Part shown: positions 51,280 through 60,329 of the stretch, in pieces | How the letters are laid out: every line of letters starts with the position of its first letter | Position numbering within the stretch: the stretch's first letter is position 1 | Assembly: GCA_965242665.1 (NCBI GenBank) | Contig: OZ251484.1 | Coordinates: 3,286,001 to 3,350,000 of the forward strand | DNA length: 64,000 nt | Direction of reading: 5' to 3' | DNA from: VXLM01 sp965242665 | Lineage (GTDB): Bacteria; Chloroflexota; Dehalococcoidia; Lucifugimonadales; VXLM01 | Program-made: the position numbers and the translations under genes | Notes under the pieces: generated by a model | Told to the model about the DNA's origin: nothing | What the model saw: only the letters and a program-made list of their open reading frames with translations | Database searches by the model: none

Positions 51280-52476
51280 GTGCTCTCCAAGAAGACAATT
51301 CGAGATATCGATGTCGATGGCAAGACCGTCCTAGTTCGGGCAGACCTCAATGTCACATTCCACCCAGGCGCTTCTGCCATTTCGGACGACTCCCGCATCC
51401 GCGCGACTCTGCCCACGCTGCAGTATCTGGAAAACCACAGCGCCAAGATCGTTCTCTGCTCCCACGTTGGGCGGCCCAACGGTCGAATGAAGACCGAGTT
51501 GAAGATGCGTCCAGTCTCGGAGCGGTTGTCGGTCCTGCTTGGGCATCCAGTAGTCCAAGTAGGTGGACCTATTGGGGACGACGTTCGGTCGAGGGTACAT
51601 GCGATGAGGCCCGGGGAAATCGTCGTGCTGGAGAATCTGCGCTTCGATCCGGGCGAGGAGTCCAACGACCCTGCATTCGCCAGAGAATTGGCCGGACTAG
51701 CCGACATATACGTCAACGACGCTTTCGGAGCGGCGCACCGAGCCCATGCGTCCACAGAAGGAGTGACGCGCTACCTCCCTGCGGTCGCAGGGTTGCTTAT
51801 GGCGCGGGAGTTGGAGGTGCTTGGGTCCGCCCTCGAAGAACCGAAGCAGCCGCTCGTCGCCGTAGTCGGCGGCGCAAAGGTCTCCGACAAGCTGCCGGCG
51901 ATCGAGAATCTCGTCGGAAGGGCGAGAACGCTCGTCGTCGGTGGAGGGATGGCCGCAACGTTCTTGAAATCGCAAGGGATAGAAGTCGGAGACTCTCTCA
52001 TCGAGGAGGATATGATAGAACGGGCAGGGGAGGTTCTCCTAAGAGGCCGAGAGGACGGAACCACTGTCTTGCTGCCGACGGACGTCGTGGTATCGCGCGG
52101 CTTCGCGGACGATTCCGAACCCCGCGCGGTCGACGTATCCCAAGTAGAAGACGGTTGGCAGATCATGGACATCGGCCCGCAGACTTCTCGACAGTACGCG
52201 GACGCAGTATCGGACGCGGGGACAGTGGTCTGGAATGGAACCATGGGAGTTTTTGAGATGGACGCATTCTCGTCCGGAACCAGGCTGTTGGCAGAAGCCA
52301 TCGCCGGACTCGATGAAGCCGCGACCGTCATCGGCGGCGGATCGACCGCGGACGCAGTAGTCAGCCTTGGCCTGGCAGAGGAGATGACGCACGTCTCTAC
52401 AGGCGGCGGGGCCTCTCTGGAGTTCTTGGAGGGCAAGGACTTGCCAGGAGTGGTTAGCCTTATGGACAAAGCATGA
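51280..52476 (+). CDS. pgk: Phosphoglycerate kinase
   Basis: Pgk transfers phosphate from 1,3-bisphosphoglycerate to ADP. The 398 residues show VLVRADLNV, CSHVGRPNG, LENLRFDPGEESND, VNDAFGAAHRAHAS, VVGGAKVSDKL and late VIGGGSTADAV with STGGGASLEFLEG. Start GTG 51280 follows the prenyl synthase stop by 8 bp; the frame upstream of it overlaps that gene. It forms a lower-glycolysis block with apgM and tpiA. Confidence 0.94.
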   Translation: MLSKKTIRDIDVDGKTVLVRADLNVTFHPGASAISDDSRIRATLPTLQYLENHSAKIVLCSHVGRPNGRMKTELKMRPVSERLSVLLGHPVVQVGGPIGDDVRSRVHAMRPGEIVVLENLRFDPGEESNDPAFARELAGLADIYVNDAFGAAHRAHASTEGVTRYLPAVAGLLMARELEVLGSALEEPKQPLVAVVGGAKVSDKLPAIENLVGRARTLVVGGGMAATFLKSQGIEVGDSLIEEDMIERAGEVLLRGREDGTTVLLPTDVVVSRGFADDSEPRAVDVSQVEDGWQIMDIGPQTSRQYADAVSDAGTVVWNGTMGVFEMDAFSSGTRLLAEAIAGLDEAATVIGGGSTADAVVSLGLAEEMTHVSTGGGASLEFLEGKDLPGVVSLMDKA

Positions 52477-52492
52477 TGTCGGAAGACGCACG

Positions 52493-53698
52493 ATGATCGA
52501 CTTCCCCCACGTCAGCGATCTGTGCCATTCGACGCCCAGCAAGATCGTGCTCTTGGTGGTCGACGGCCTCGGCGGCCTTCCGCATCCCGATACCGGGATG
52601 TCCGAACTCGAAACCGCCGCCGTTCCGAACTTGGACAGACTCGCGAGTAAAAGCGCGTGTGGACTCACGACGCCCATTGCGCCCGGCATTGCCCCTGGCA
52701 GCGGTCCTGGACACCTCGCCCTCTTTGGGTACGACCCCGTCAAGTACCTCATCGGACGAGGAGTTCTGGAAGCTATTGGGATTGGAGTCGAGATTCGGAA
52801 TGGACAGATAGCGGCGAGGGGGAACTTCTGCACGCTTGACGAACATGGCTTCTTGATCGACCGTCGAGCCGGGCGAATCCCCACCAGCGAGAGCGCGCGC
52901 CTCGTTGATATGCTGGGAGAGATCGAAGTGCCAGATGTCGAAGTCTCGGTATATCCTGTCCAAGGCCATCGCTTCGTCCTGACGCTCACCGGCGATGGCC
53001 TCGATGATCGGGTCGCAGATACCGACCCGCAAATGCTCGGCGAACCCCCTCTCGAGGCGGCGGCCCTGTCGCCGGAAGCAGAGTGGACTGCGAGCGCAGT
53101 TCGCTCGTTCGCGCATCAGGCTCGGGAAGTACTCGCGCGGAACCGCACGGCCAACATGGTTCTCTTGCGCGGGTTTTCGGGAGTTCCACAACTGCCGGAT
53201 ATGGGGAAAGCATACCGTCTCAACCCGGCTGCGATCGCCGCGTACCCCATGTACCGCGGCTTGGCAAACCTAGTTGGGATGAAAGTCATCCGCACAGGCA
53301 ATACATTCGATGACGAGCTCGAAACGCTTGAAGAGAATTTCGATCTGCACGATTTCTTCTTCCTCCACTACAAGCCCGCCGACGCAGCAGGGGAGGATGG
53401 CGACTTTACCGCGAAGGTGCAGACCTTGGAGTACCTCGACGCCCGAATACCTCGCCTTCTAGAGCAGGGTATCGACACGCTCGTCGTGGCGGGCGACCAC
53501 TCCACGCCCGCGGTCCTCGGCGCCCATAGCTGGCACCCGGTGCCGCTGATAGTGAAGTCGTCCACAACTCCCGGAGACTGGACGAAGGAATTCAGCGAAC
53601 GAGCCTGCTCTATGGGGTCGATTGGGCGGATACCCGCCTCCAACGTGATGATGGTCGCGCTGTCCAGCGCAGGCAAACTCCGGAAGTTTGGCCCGTAG
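52493..53698 (+). CDS. apgM: 2,3-bisphosphoglycerate-independent phosphoglycerate mutase, archaeal type
   Basis: This alkaline-phosphatase-superfamily mutase interconverts 3- and 2-phosphoglycerate without cofactor. The 401-residue ApgM type is shown by LLVVDGLGGLPHPDTG, the serine nucleophile region IAPGSGPGHLALFGYDP, RGNFCTLDE, DFFFLHYKPADAAGEDGD in parts and VAGDHSTP. It follows pgk by 16 bp. ApgM is the usual form in archaea and some Chloroflexota and other bacteria. Confidence 0.93.
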   Translation: MIDFPHVSDLCHSTPSKIVLLVVDGLGGLPHPDTGMSELETAAVPNLDRLASKSACGLTTPIAPGIAPGSGPGHLALFGYDPVKYLIGRGVLEAIGIGVEIRNGQIAARGNFCTLDEHGFLIDRRAGRIPTSESARLVDMLGEIEVPDVEVSVYPVQGHRFVLTLTGDGLDDRVADTDPQMLGEPPLEAAALSPEAEWTASAVRSFAHQAREVLARNRTANMVLLRGFSGVPQLPDMGKAYRLNPAAIAAYPMYRGLANLVGMKVIRTGNTFDDELETLEENFDLHDFFFLHYKPADAAGEDGDFTAKVQTLEYLDARIPRLLEQGIDTLVVAGDHSTPAVLGAHSWHPVPLIVKSSTTPGDWTKEFSERACSMGSIGRIPASNVMMVALSSAGKLRKFGP

Positions 53699-53967
53699 GA
53701 GGTACTTCCACAAAAAACGGACGGTTTCGCGGGGTGTTGAGGGTATTTCCTTACCTGTTGCAGGTTTATACCCCAAGAGGACTGTGAAACTCGTCGCCGT
53801 CACTCGAGTTATGCAAAGGCCTACGAAAGCAGGAACCAGAACTCTCTCTGCTTCTCACACCACATGCCCGTGTAGAGAACCCCTCGGTAGAGGGCGCGGC
53901 CGTCATTGAATCTCTATATAGTGTACAATTGCGTACGAATGAGGTTCGTTAGAGCGAGGAACGATTC

Positions 53968-54723
53968 GTGCCCAGCCTGACAATCGCCGCGAATTGGAAG
54001 ATGAACGTAGCCCCTTCGGAGGCCGGGGATCTCGCAGGCCTCCTCCGAGAAGGACTCGAAGACACGCCCGGCGTCTGCAATATCGTCTGCCCGCCGTTCC
54101 TGTCCATCTCCGCGGTTTCCGAACGCCTAATGGGATCGGACATTCGGATTGGCGCTCAGAACATGCACTTCGAGCCATCCGGAGCATACACCGGGGAAGT
54201 TTCCCCCTCGATGGTAGGGGAGTTGTGCGAATACGTGATACTCGGCCACTCCGAACGCAGGACGCACTTTGGGGAAACCGATGAGATGATTGCAAAGAAG
54301 GCCGCCTCCGCTCTCGCCGTCGGGCTCAAGCCGATACTGTGTGTTGGAGAAACCCTGTCGGAACGGGAATCGGAGGATACTCGAGTGATCATCCAGCGCC
54401 AGCTTCGGGCGGCCCTGCGGGAAGCGCGGTCACTCGACCGAGTGACCGTAGCGTATGAACCTGTGTGGGCCATCGGGTCTGGGGTTCCAGCGAACCCAAC
54501 CGACGCTCAAGCAGTCATGGAATTCATACGTGGCCTCATGTATGAAGACTTTGGCGGCGGCGCCCGCGACCTGCCGCTCTTGTATGGAGGCAGCGTAGAT
54601 ATGCACAACGTAGCCGCATTCGTAAGCCAGCCCGATATTGACGGCTGCCTGGTTGGGAGCGCAAGCCTCGACGCGGGAGGCATGGTCGGCCTAGTGCGGA
54701 ACGCTATAGCAGCGTTCGAATGA
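53968..54723 (+). CDS. tpiA: Triosephosphate isomerase
   Basis: TpiA interconverts dihydroxyacetone phosphate and glyceraldehyde 3-phosphate. The 251 residues contain the N-terminal AANWKMN with the catalytic lysine, ILGHSERR with the histidine, VAYEPVWAIGSG with the glutamate and the loop-6 region, and LLYGGSV. Start GTG 53968 has GAGCGAGGA upstream. A 269-bp gap after apgM with TACAAT at 53924-53929 suggests its own promoter; no -35 was found. Confidence 0.95.
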   Translation: MPSLTIAANWKMNVAPSEAGDLAGLLREGLEDTPGVCNIVCPPFLSISAVSERLMGSDIRIGAQNMHFEPSGAYTGEVSPSMVGELCEYVILGHSERRTHFGETDEMIAKKAASALAVGLKPILCVGETLSERESEDTRVIIQRQLRAALREARSLDRVTVAYEPVWAIGSGVPANPTDAQAVMEFIRGLMYEDFGGGARDLPLLYGGSVDMHNVAAFVSQPDIDGCLVGSASLDAGGMVGLVRNAIAAFE

Positions 54724-54733
54724 TAGTGCTCAC

Positions 54734-55696
54734 GTGGGAACGATTCCTCACCGTCATGTCCTGTCGATCATCGGCCCGACTGCTTCCGGCAAGTCGAAAC
54801 TCGCAATGGCAATCGCAAAGTCCATTGACGGGGAGATCATTGGGGCAGACAGCCGGCAGGTGTACCGCCAAATGGACATCGGGACCGCCAAGCCCACACG
54901 CGCCGACCGTGAGTGGGTTCCTCACCACCTGATCGACGTAGTAGACCCAAACGAGGATTACAGCGTGGCCCTCTTCACACTCCAGGCCAGACGAGCGATA
55001 GAGCGCGTTTTGGGACGCGGCAAACTGCCGATAGTGGTAGGCGGAACAGGCCAATACGTTTGGGCCCTGTTGGAGGGATGGAACGTGCCTGATGCCCCTC
55101 CAGACGAGTCCCTCCGCCGCTCCCTCCACGACCGTATGGCAAAAGATGGGTTATCAACTCTCGTCAGAGAACTCGAAGAGATTGCCCCCGCCGCCGCGAG
55201 GCGGGTCGATCTCGCAAATCCAAGGCGAGTCATCCGCGCGCTCGAACTTGCGCACAACTCCACCAATGATGAGCCGAACCTTCCCAGACGTGCACCGCCG
55301 CCGTTCGAGTCGACGGTCATCGGGCTAACATTAGACAGAGAACGACTGTACGAACGCATCGACGTTCGCGCAGATGCGATGTTCGCGGCCGGATGGGTAG
55401 GGGAGGTAGAACGCCTGGCGGAAATGGGATTTGGCCCGGACTTGCCCTCGATGTCAGGTCATGGCTATCGGGAAATCTTCGGTCTGCTGCGTGGAGAGCG
55501 GACGATCGATGAAACCATCGGTGAAGTCAAGAGAAAGACTCGGCGCTTCGTTCGCCAACAGAGAGCGTGGTTTCGCGCGTCCGACGAGCGCATTCGATGG
55601 TTTCCAAGCACGTCCACAGGTTTCGAAGATGCAATCTCCTACGCTAGGGAATCGCATATGCTCGCGGTAAGTAAGACTCTTGCGGACCTAGAGTGA
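54734..55696 (+). CDS. miaA: tRNA dimethylallyltransferase
   Basis: MiaA adds a dimethylallyl group to A37 of UNN-decoding tRNAs. The 320-residue protein has the P-loop GPTASGKSKLA, the conserved DSRQVYRQMDIGTAKP, HHLIDVVDPNEDYSVALF in parts, VVGGTGQYVWALL, and the late RQQRAWFR. GTG start 54734 lies 10 bp after tpiA. It joins tsaC, mtaB and tgt as anticodon-loop modification genes of the window. Confidence 0.94.
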   Translation: MGTIPHRHVLSIIGPTASGKSKLAMAIAKSIDGEIIGADSRQVYRQMDIGTAKPTRADREWVPHHLIDVVDPNEDYSVALFTLQARRAIERVLGRGKLPIVVGGTGQYVWALLEGWNVPDAPPDESLRRSLHDRMAKDGLSTLVRELEEIAPAAARRVDLANPRRVIRALELAHNSTNDEPNLPRRAPPPFESTVIGLTLDRERLYERIDVRADAMFAAGWVGEVERLAEMGFGPDLPSMSGHGYREIFGLLRGERTIDETIGEVKRKTRRFVRQQRAWFRASDERIRWFPSTSTGFEDAISYARESHMLAVSKTLADLE

Positions 55697-55740
55697 TATA
55701 CTAATATGAAGCGCATGAGTCATACGCGGAGGTTGAGATT

Positions 55741-56583
55741 GTGAAGTTCGTCAAGATGCACGGAGCCGGCAACGACTACGTCTACGTGGACGCGCGGGGC
55801 ATTGACGAGGATTGGCCTTCCATGTCGGTTGAATTGAGCGACCGGCATACCGGCGTTGGAGCCGATGGCCTCATTCTTGCCCTCGAGCCCGAACGCGCGG
55901 ACATTCGCATGAGGATGTTCAACGCCGATGGATCCGAAGCCGAGATGTGCGGGAACGGCATCCGCTGCCTCGTCGCCTTCGCCTTGACGCGGGGCATCGT
56001 CCCAAAGCAAAGGTCGCCCGTCGTCGTAGAAACCCTGGCAGGCGACCTGCCGGTCACTCCTACCTGGAGCGGCGGCAAAGTCGTCTCTGCAAAGGTCGGC
56101 ATGGGTGAGCCAATCTTGGCCGTCGAGGATATTCCGGTCGCTTTGAACGATCGTGCGATGGTCATGGACTACCCATTGACCGTGGATGGAGTCACATTCG
56201 AAATCAACGCGGTGTCGATGGGCAACCCGCACGCAATATCATTCGTGGACGAGCCGGTATGCGACATCCCCCTAGAGCGTTTGGGGCCCCTTGTCGAGCG
56301 TCATCCGCTCTTTCCCAACCGCGTCAATTTCGAGATCGCCAACGTGGTAGACGCCCGCAGGGTTCGCGCGCGCATTTGGGAACGCGGATCCGGAGAAACT
56401 ATGGCGAGCGGTACCGGCGCTTGCGCCGTTGGAGTCATGTCGAGATTGAAGAGACACACCAAAGGGAGGGAAGTTCAAGTGTCCTTTCCCGGAGGCGATC
56501 TCATCGTTGGATGGCCTGGAGAAGGAGAAGTCACGCTCGAGGGGCCGGTCTCTGAGGTGTTCACTGGACAGATTTCGTATTAG
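55741..56583 (+). CDS. dapF: Diaminopimelate epimerase
   Basis: DapF converts LL- to meso-diaminopimelate for lysine and peptidoglycan. The 280 residues show FVKMHGAGNDYVYVD, the first catalytic cysteine in AEMCGNGIRCL, and the second in ERGSGETMASGTGACAVG. GTG 55741. Its substrate is the product of the dapL enzyme encoded 151 bp downstream, so the pair forms the aminotransferase branch of lysine synthesis. Confidence 0.95.
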   Translation: MKFVKMHGAGNDYVYVDARGIDEDWPSMSVELSDRHTGVGADGLILALEPERADIRMRMFNADGSEAEMCGNGIRCLVAFALTRGIVPKQRSPVVVETLAGDLPVTPTWSGGKVVSAKVGMGEPILAVEDIPVALNDRAMVMDYPLTVDGVTFEINAVSMGNPHAISFVDEPVCDIPLERLGPLVERHPLFPNRVNFEIANVVDARRVRARIWERGSGETMASGTGACAVGVMSRLKRHTKGREVQVSFPGGDLIVGWPGEGEVTLEGPVSEVFTGQISY

Positions 56584-56734
56584 ACAGTTCTAATACTATG
56601 GATAACATGCACGCCAAAATCATGCCGCCTATCAAGCAAATCCAAGCCGCTGTAGCTAACTTACACACAAACGAAGGTCCTTTCGTGATATTGGAACTGT
56701 CCGGAACACAAAATCCTGTCCACTTGGAGGCAAG

Positions 56735-57895
56735 ATGAGATTTTCTCAACGCATGAGCAGAGTTCCCCCATATCTCTTCGTGCAGATCAGCCGCACGATA
56801 GCCGAGAAGAAGGCGCAGGGCGTCGAGGTCATCAGCTTCGGCATTGGTGACCCGGACTTGCCGACCCCAGACTACGTCATCGACGCTTTGACCGAGGCCG
56901 CCTACGACCCCCCGAATCATCGCTACCCAGAGTCGGAAGGTCTCCCTGAGTTCCGCGGGTCCGTCGCCGACTGGTACAGCCGTCGGTTCGGCGTGACGCT
57001 CGATTCGGAAAATGAGGTGATCTCCCTCATCGGCGCCAAGGAGGGCATCGGACACGTCGCGTTCTGCTTCCTCGATCCCGGGGACGTTGCCCTGGTTCCG
57101 GATCCTGGTTACCCCGTCTACTCCATGGGCACCCTGTTCGCTGGCGGCGAGAACCATTTCATGCCGCTTACGGCCGAAAACGACTGGTTGCCGGATCTGG
57201 AGTCGATACCTGATGCCTTCGCCCGGAAATCCAAGCTAATGTGGCTCAACTATCCAAACAACCCGACGGGAGCGACGGCAACCTTGGAGTACTTTGACAG
57301 AGCAGTCGAATTCGCAAAGAGGTACGACATCGCAGTGATGCACGATGCCTGCTACACCGAAGTGGCGTATGATGGCTATAGACCGCCCAGCTTCCTGCAA
57401 GCGGATGGCGCAATGGAAGTCGGCGTCGAGTTCCACTCGCTCTCCAAGTCGTTCAACATGACTGGCTGGCGCATCGGCATGGCCGTCGGCAACGCAGAGA
57501 TGATCGATGCGTTGTTGACGATCAAGTCGAACCTAGATTCAGGCGTCCCTCAGGCCGTCCAGCGCATGGCTATCGAAGCGATGAGGCGTCCTCTGGAGTC
57601 CGTGGACGACCGAAACGCCGTGTATCAAGCCCGCCGAGACCGTATCGTGCCAGTGCTCGAGGACATGGGAATGACAGTAGACTCTCCGCAAGCAGGCCTC
57701 TACATTTGGGCTCGCGTGCCCAACGGATACGAGTCTGCGGAGTTCGCAGAAAGGCTTCTGGAAGACACCGACGTCCTGATGATTCCCGGCGGCAACTACG
57801 GCCCATCCGGAGAGGGATACGTGCGCTTGTCGATCACCTTGGCAGATGACCTCATCGACAAGGCCTTGGAGCGTGTCTCCGGTTGGCGTCCATAG
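56735..57895 (+). CDS. dapL: LL-diaminopimelate aminotransferase
   Basis: This fold-type I PLP aminotransferase of 386 residues converts tetrahydrodipicolinate directly to LL-diaminopimelate. It starts RFSQRMSRVPPYLFVQIS as in bacterial DapL, has FGIGDPDLPTP, GAKEGIGH, YPNNPTGA, and the PLP lysine in HSLSKSFNMTGWRIG. The adjacent dapF supports DapL rather than another alanine or aspartate transaminase. The ATG is preceded by TTGGAGG. Confidence 0.9.
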   Translation: MRFSQRMSRVPPYLFVQISRTIAEKKAQGVEVISFGIGDPDLPTPDYVIDALTEAAYDPPNHRYPESEGLPEFRGSVADWYSRRFGVTLDSENEVISLIGAKEGIGHVAFCFLDPGDVALVPDPGYPVYSMGTLFAGGENHFMPLTAENDWLPDLESIPDAFARKSKLMWLNYPNNPTGATATLEYFDRAVEFAKRYDIAVMHDACYTEVAYDGYRPPSFLQADGAMEVGVEFHSLSKSFNMTGWRIGMAVGNAEMIDALLTIKSNLDSGVPQAVQRMAIEAMRRPLESVDDRNAVYQARRDRIVPVLEDMGMTVDSPQAGLYIWARVPNGYESAEFAERLLEDTDVLMIPGGNYGPSGEGYVRLSITLADDLIDKALERVSGWRP

Positions 57896-57910
57896 CTGGA
57901 TGTTTTTTCT
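57886..57910 (+). terminator. Weak terminator after dapL
   Basis: A short tcca/tgga hairpin with a 4-nt loop is followed by tgtttttt. The stem overlaps the dapL stop and is only 4-5 bp, so efficiency is doubtful. Confidence 0.3.
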
Positions 57911-58065
57911 CGTCGGTCCGATACCGCAAGTGCAATCGGATCTATCCCAGTCGGAGCTCTTGGCCGCGAAATGGAGGGAGTCCATCGTCCTTCTCCTTCA
58001 GAACGATCGGTGAAGAACTGGTACCGCCGCGAAGCCCGGTGACAGAATCGAGGCGTATGTTCGGC

Positions 58066-58095
58066 TTGGTCGCTCAATCCATGCCCTAGTACAAT
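58066..58095 (+). promoter_or_regulatory. Candidate promoter of the zinc-finger/PilM-like gene
   Basis: TTGGTC (58066-58071), an 18-bp spacer and TACAAT (58090-58095) lie 67 bp before the ATG at 58162. Confidence 0.4.
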
Positions 58096-58161
58096 CGGAG
58101 ACTGCGAAGTTAGACGAATTCTGTGTTTGGCGGCCAACAAGCCAAGGCGTGACTTTGGAAG

Positions 58162-60057
58162 ATGGTAGGCAAGACGCTAGACGAACGGTTTCGAGAGGGC
58201 CCTCCCAGCCGAGGAGAGAACTCGTCGCGTGCCCACATGGGCGTCGAGGAGAAACGCTTCGTTCTGTGGGGACTGAAGGAAGGCTGGAGCTCTTCGGACA
58301 TCGCCGCAGTTCTTGGCGTATACACGGAAACGGTCGGGGAATTCCGCGATCAGCTGCTGAAAGACCCAAACACACTCTCCGCTCTTGCAGTATTGGAACT
58401 GGACGAAGAAGAGACGGGCGCCACAGTATTCCAATGCCTAGTCTGCGCTGTAAGGCTGAATTCCCGGTCTCTCGTTGACCGACATGTGTTTGCTCACTTC
58501 TTCAGAGGGTCTGACTCTGACACGGCCGCCGCCCCTCAAGGCAAATCCACACACAGCGTCGATCCCCATATGCTCCGGGCATTCGAAACGTCTCCCGACC
58601 CCGACGAATCGAAAGATCCCTCCGCCAAGAGGCAGGTTCTTCCCAAGCAGATCCCTCTGAAACCGCCAGCGACGCCCCCCGATAGCAAGGCATCGGTCAC
58701 TCCCCCAGACCCCGATCGTGAGGAGATGCTGCGAGTACTTCGCCGCCTCGCGGATCTTCCAGTCCCCACGGATACCGACATCGATCAGTCCAGAGCCGCC
58801 CGTTTTGGAGAGTCTGCCGGCGATTCCTCAGCCCCAGCACTCGCAGACGCGAATGTGGATAGGCCCCCTGATACATCAGGACCGGAATCGGAGATCCGAG
58901 GACCGTTGAATACTGGGCAAGGTTCTCCGCCGTTGAAAGATGGGACGACAGAAAAGCGGTTGCAGGAGGACATCGAACGCCTTCGGCACGGCGTCGCAGA
59001 TTCTCGCTCCACCGTCGATTCTTCCCATGAAGAACCGCCACCCGCCGACGGAACCGGCTCCAAGATCCTCTCTCCTCGTATTGGACTATTCACATCAGCC
59101 GTCACCCGTCCGGTACGTCGATGGTTCCGCACAGCAGGCGCAGAGTTGCAGCGCCGAGACATGTTCGGAAGTATGGGCGGCCTCAAAGAGGCCACATCGG
59201 TCACAATCGAGTTTGGAGCCATGAAGATACTCTCCACCCGAGTGCTGGACGTCGTCGACTACCGCACCGTTCGCTTGCCCTCCCAGCTCTACTCCGGTGG
59301 AGTCGTTACCGACCCAAGATCCATAAGCAGGTACTTGGGAGTAGCATTGGCGGAGATGGACGGCGCTCACCGGCGCGTGTACGCCGCGATTCCTGGATAC
59401 CAATCGGTGCTTCGGCGACTCGACCTTCCAGACGTGCGGGATCTCGACCCAAAGCAAGTAATGCCGCGGGAGGCAAAGCGCACCCTTGGACTTGGGGTCG
59501 AAAACTCGGTCATCAGGTGGCAGAGACTGCCAGGTCGATCCCGAGTCGGCCGTTGGTTGCTTGCAGCCGCGTCGGACGCATCATACTCGGCAATCTCTAC
59601 GGTCGTCGGGGGGACTGGACACAAACTTCATGCTCTGGAGATGCGCCCGTTCGCCCTCACCCGCGCTATTGGTCACCCTACCATGCTCGGCGTCTTCGTG
59701 TGCGACGACGGATGCGATGTCGTCGTGACGCGAAACTGGGAGCCGCACACCTACCAATCCGTCTACTGGGAACCGGGGTCTGTTGTGGAGACCTCCTATC
59801 TAGTCCGGCGCCTGGTGGAAGTCGTCGAAAACACCATCGACTTGCACAATCTGCAAAACCCTGAAATCTCTGTGACCCCGAACATGCCAATGGTGGTAAC
59901 GGGTGGGGAAGTGGAACGGCGATCCGGACTCGGAGCGATGTTGGCGTCGAGCCTGGGACGCGACCTTGCGGAAGGGATAAGCTCGTTGAACACCCCAAGC
60001 GGCTTTCCATACCACTCCTTCGTCGTGAACGTCGGCCTCGCTTTGTGGGACATCTAG
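58162..60057 (+). CDS. PilM-like actin-fold protein with N-terminal HTH and C2H2 zinc-finger motif
   Basis: This 631-residue protein has three parts. Residues 30-68 look like a helix-turn-helix (GLKEGWSSSDIAAVLGVYTE region). Residues 92-112 fit a classical C2H2 zinc finger exactly: C92-x2-C95-x12-H108-x3-H112. A long Pro/Ser/Asp-rich linker (about 115-330) follows. From about 346 to the end it resembles the actin-like PilM/FtsA fold (VTIEFGAMKILSTRVLD, YAAIPGYQSVLRRLDLP, MPREAKRTLGL, VVTGGEVERRSG). PilM normally works at the inner-membrane platform of type IV pili, but no pilus genes lie nearby. ATG 58162; 58237 is an alternative. Confidence 0.65.
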   Translation: MVGKTLDERFREGPPSRGENSSRAHMGVEEKRFVLWGLKEGWSSSDIAAVLGVYTETVGEFRDQLLKDPNTLSALAVLELDEEETGATVFQCLVCAVRLNSRSLVDRHVFAHFFRGSDSDTAAAPQGKSTHSVDPHMLRAFETSPDPDESKDPSAKRQVLPKQIPLKPPATPPDSKASVTPPDPDREEMLRVLRRLADLPVPTDTDIDQSRAARFGESAGDSSAPALADANVDRPPDTSGPESEIRGPLNTGQGSPPLKDGTTEKRLQEDIERLRHGVADSRSTVDSSHEEPPPADGTGSKILSPRIGLFTSAVTRPVRRWFRTAGAELQRRDMFGSMGGLKEATSVTIEFGAMKILSTRVLDVVDYRTVRLPSQLYSGGVVTDPRSISRYLGVALAEMDGAHRRVYAAIPGYQSVLRRLDLPDVRDLDPKQVMPREAKRTLGLGVENSVIRWQRLPGRSRVGRWLLAAASDASYSAISTVVGGTGHKLHALEMRPFALTRAIGHPTMLGVFVCDDGCDVVVTRNWEPHTYQSVYWEPGSVVETSYLVRRLVEVVENTIDLHNLQNPEISVTPNMPMVVTGGEVERRSGLGAMLASSLGRDLAEGISSLNTPSGFPYHSFVVNVGLALWDI

Positions 60058-60178
60058 CGGGAACAACGCAAGACGCAGCGCATATCCCGCCCCTCGCCTG
60101 GAGTTCATGCTTCGAAGACCTCAGCGCTTTCTCTCGGTTCCATCTATTGATCGTCATGGATTGTTCCCAGACCGCAGG

Positions 60179-60238
60179 GGATTGAACGTATCGCTTGGAG
60201 TTGCCGCCTCCCAAGCATCATGCCAATAGGTCAATCGG
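60179..60238 (+). repeat. Dispersed 60-bp repeat, copy C
   Basis: Same element as 27141-27200 and 33471-33531. Here it lies 91 bp upstream of the RHH gene and just before its promoter. Confidence 0.7.
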
Positions 60239-60258
60239 ACCCCTCACTCTCTGTTAGG

Positions 60259-60287
60259 TTGACAGGTGCATTCTCACACAGTATACT
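60259..60287 (+). promoter_or_regulatory. Near-consensus promoter of the RHH gene
   Basis: TTGACA (60259-60264), a 17-bp spacer and TATACT (60282-60287) make this the strongest sigma-70-type promoter in the window. An AGGAG site at 60319-60323 precedes the ATG at 60330. Confidence 0.75.
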
Positions 60288-60329
60288 TACATGTAATCAT
60301 CATATTGCATCCTGCATGAGGAGAAGAAA

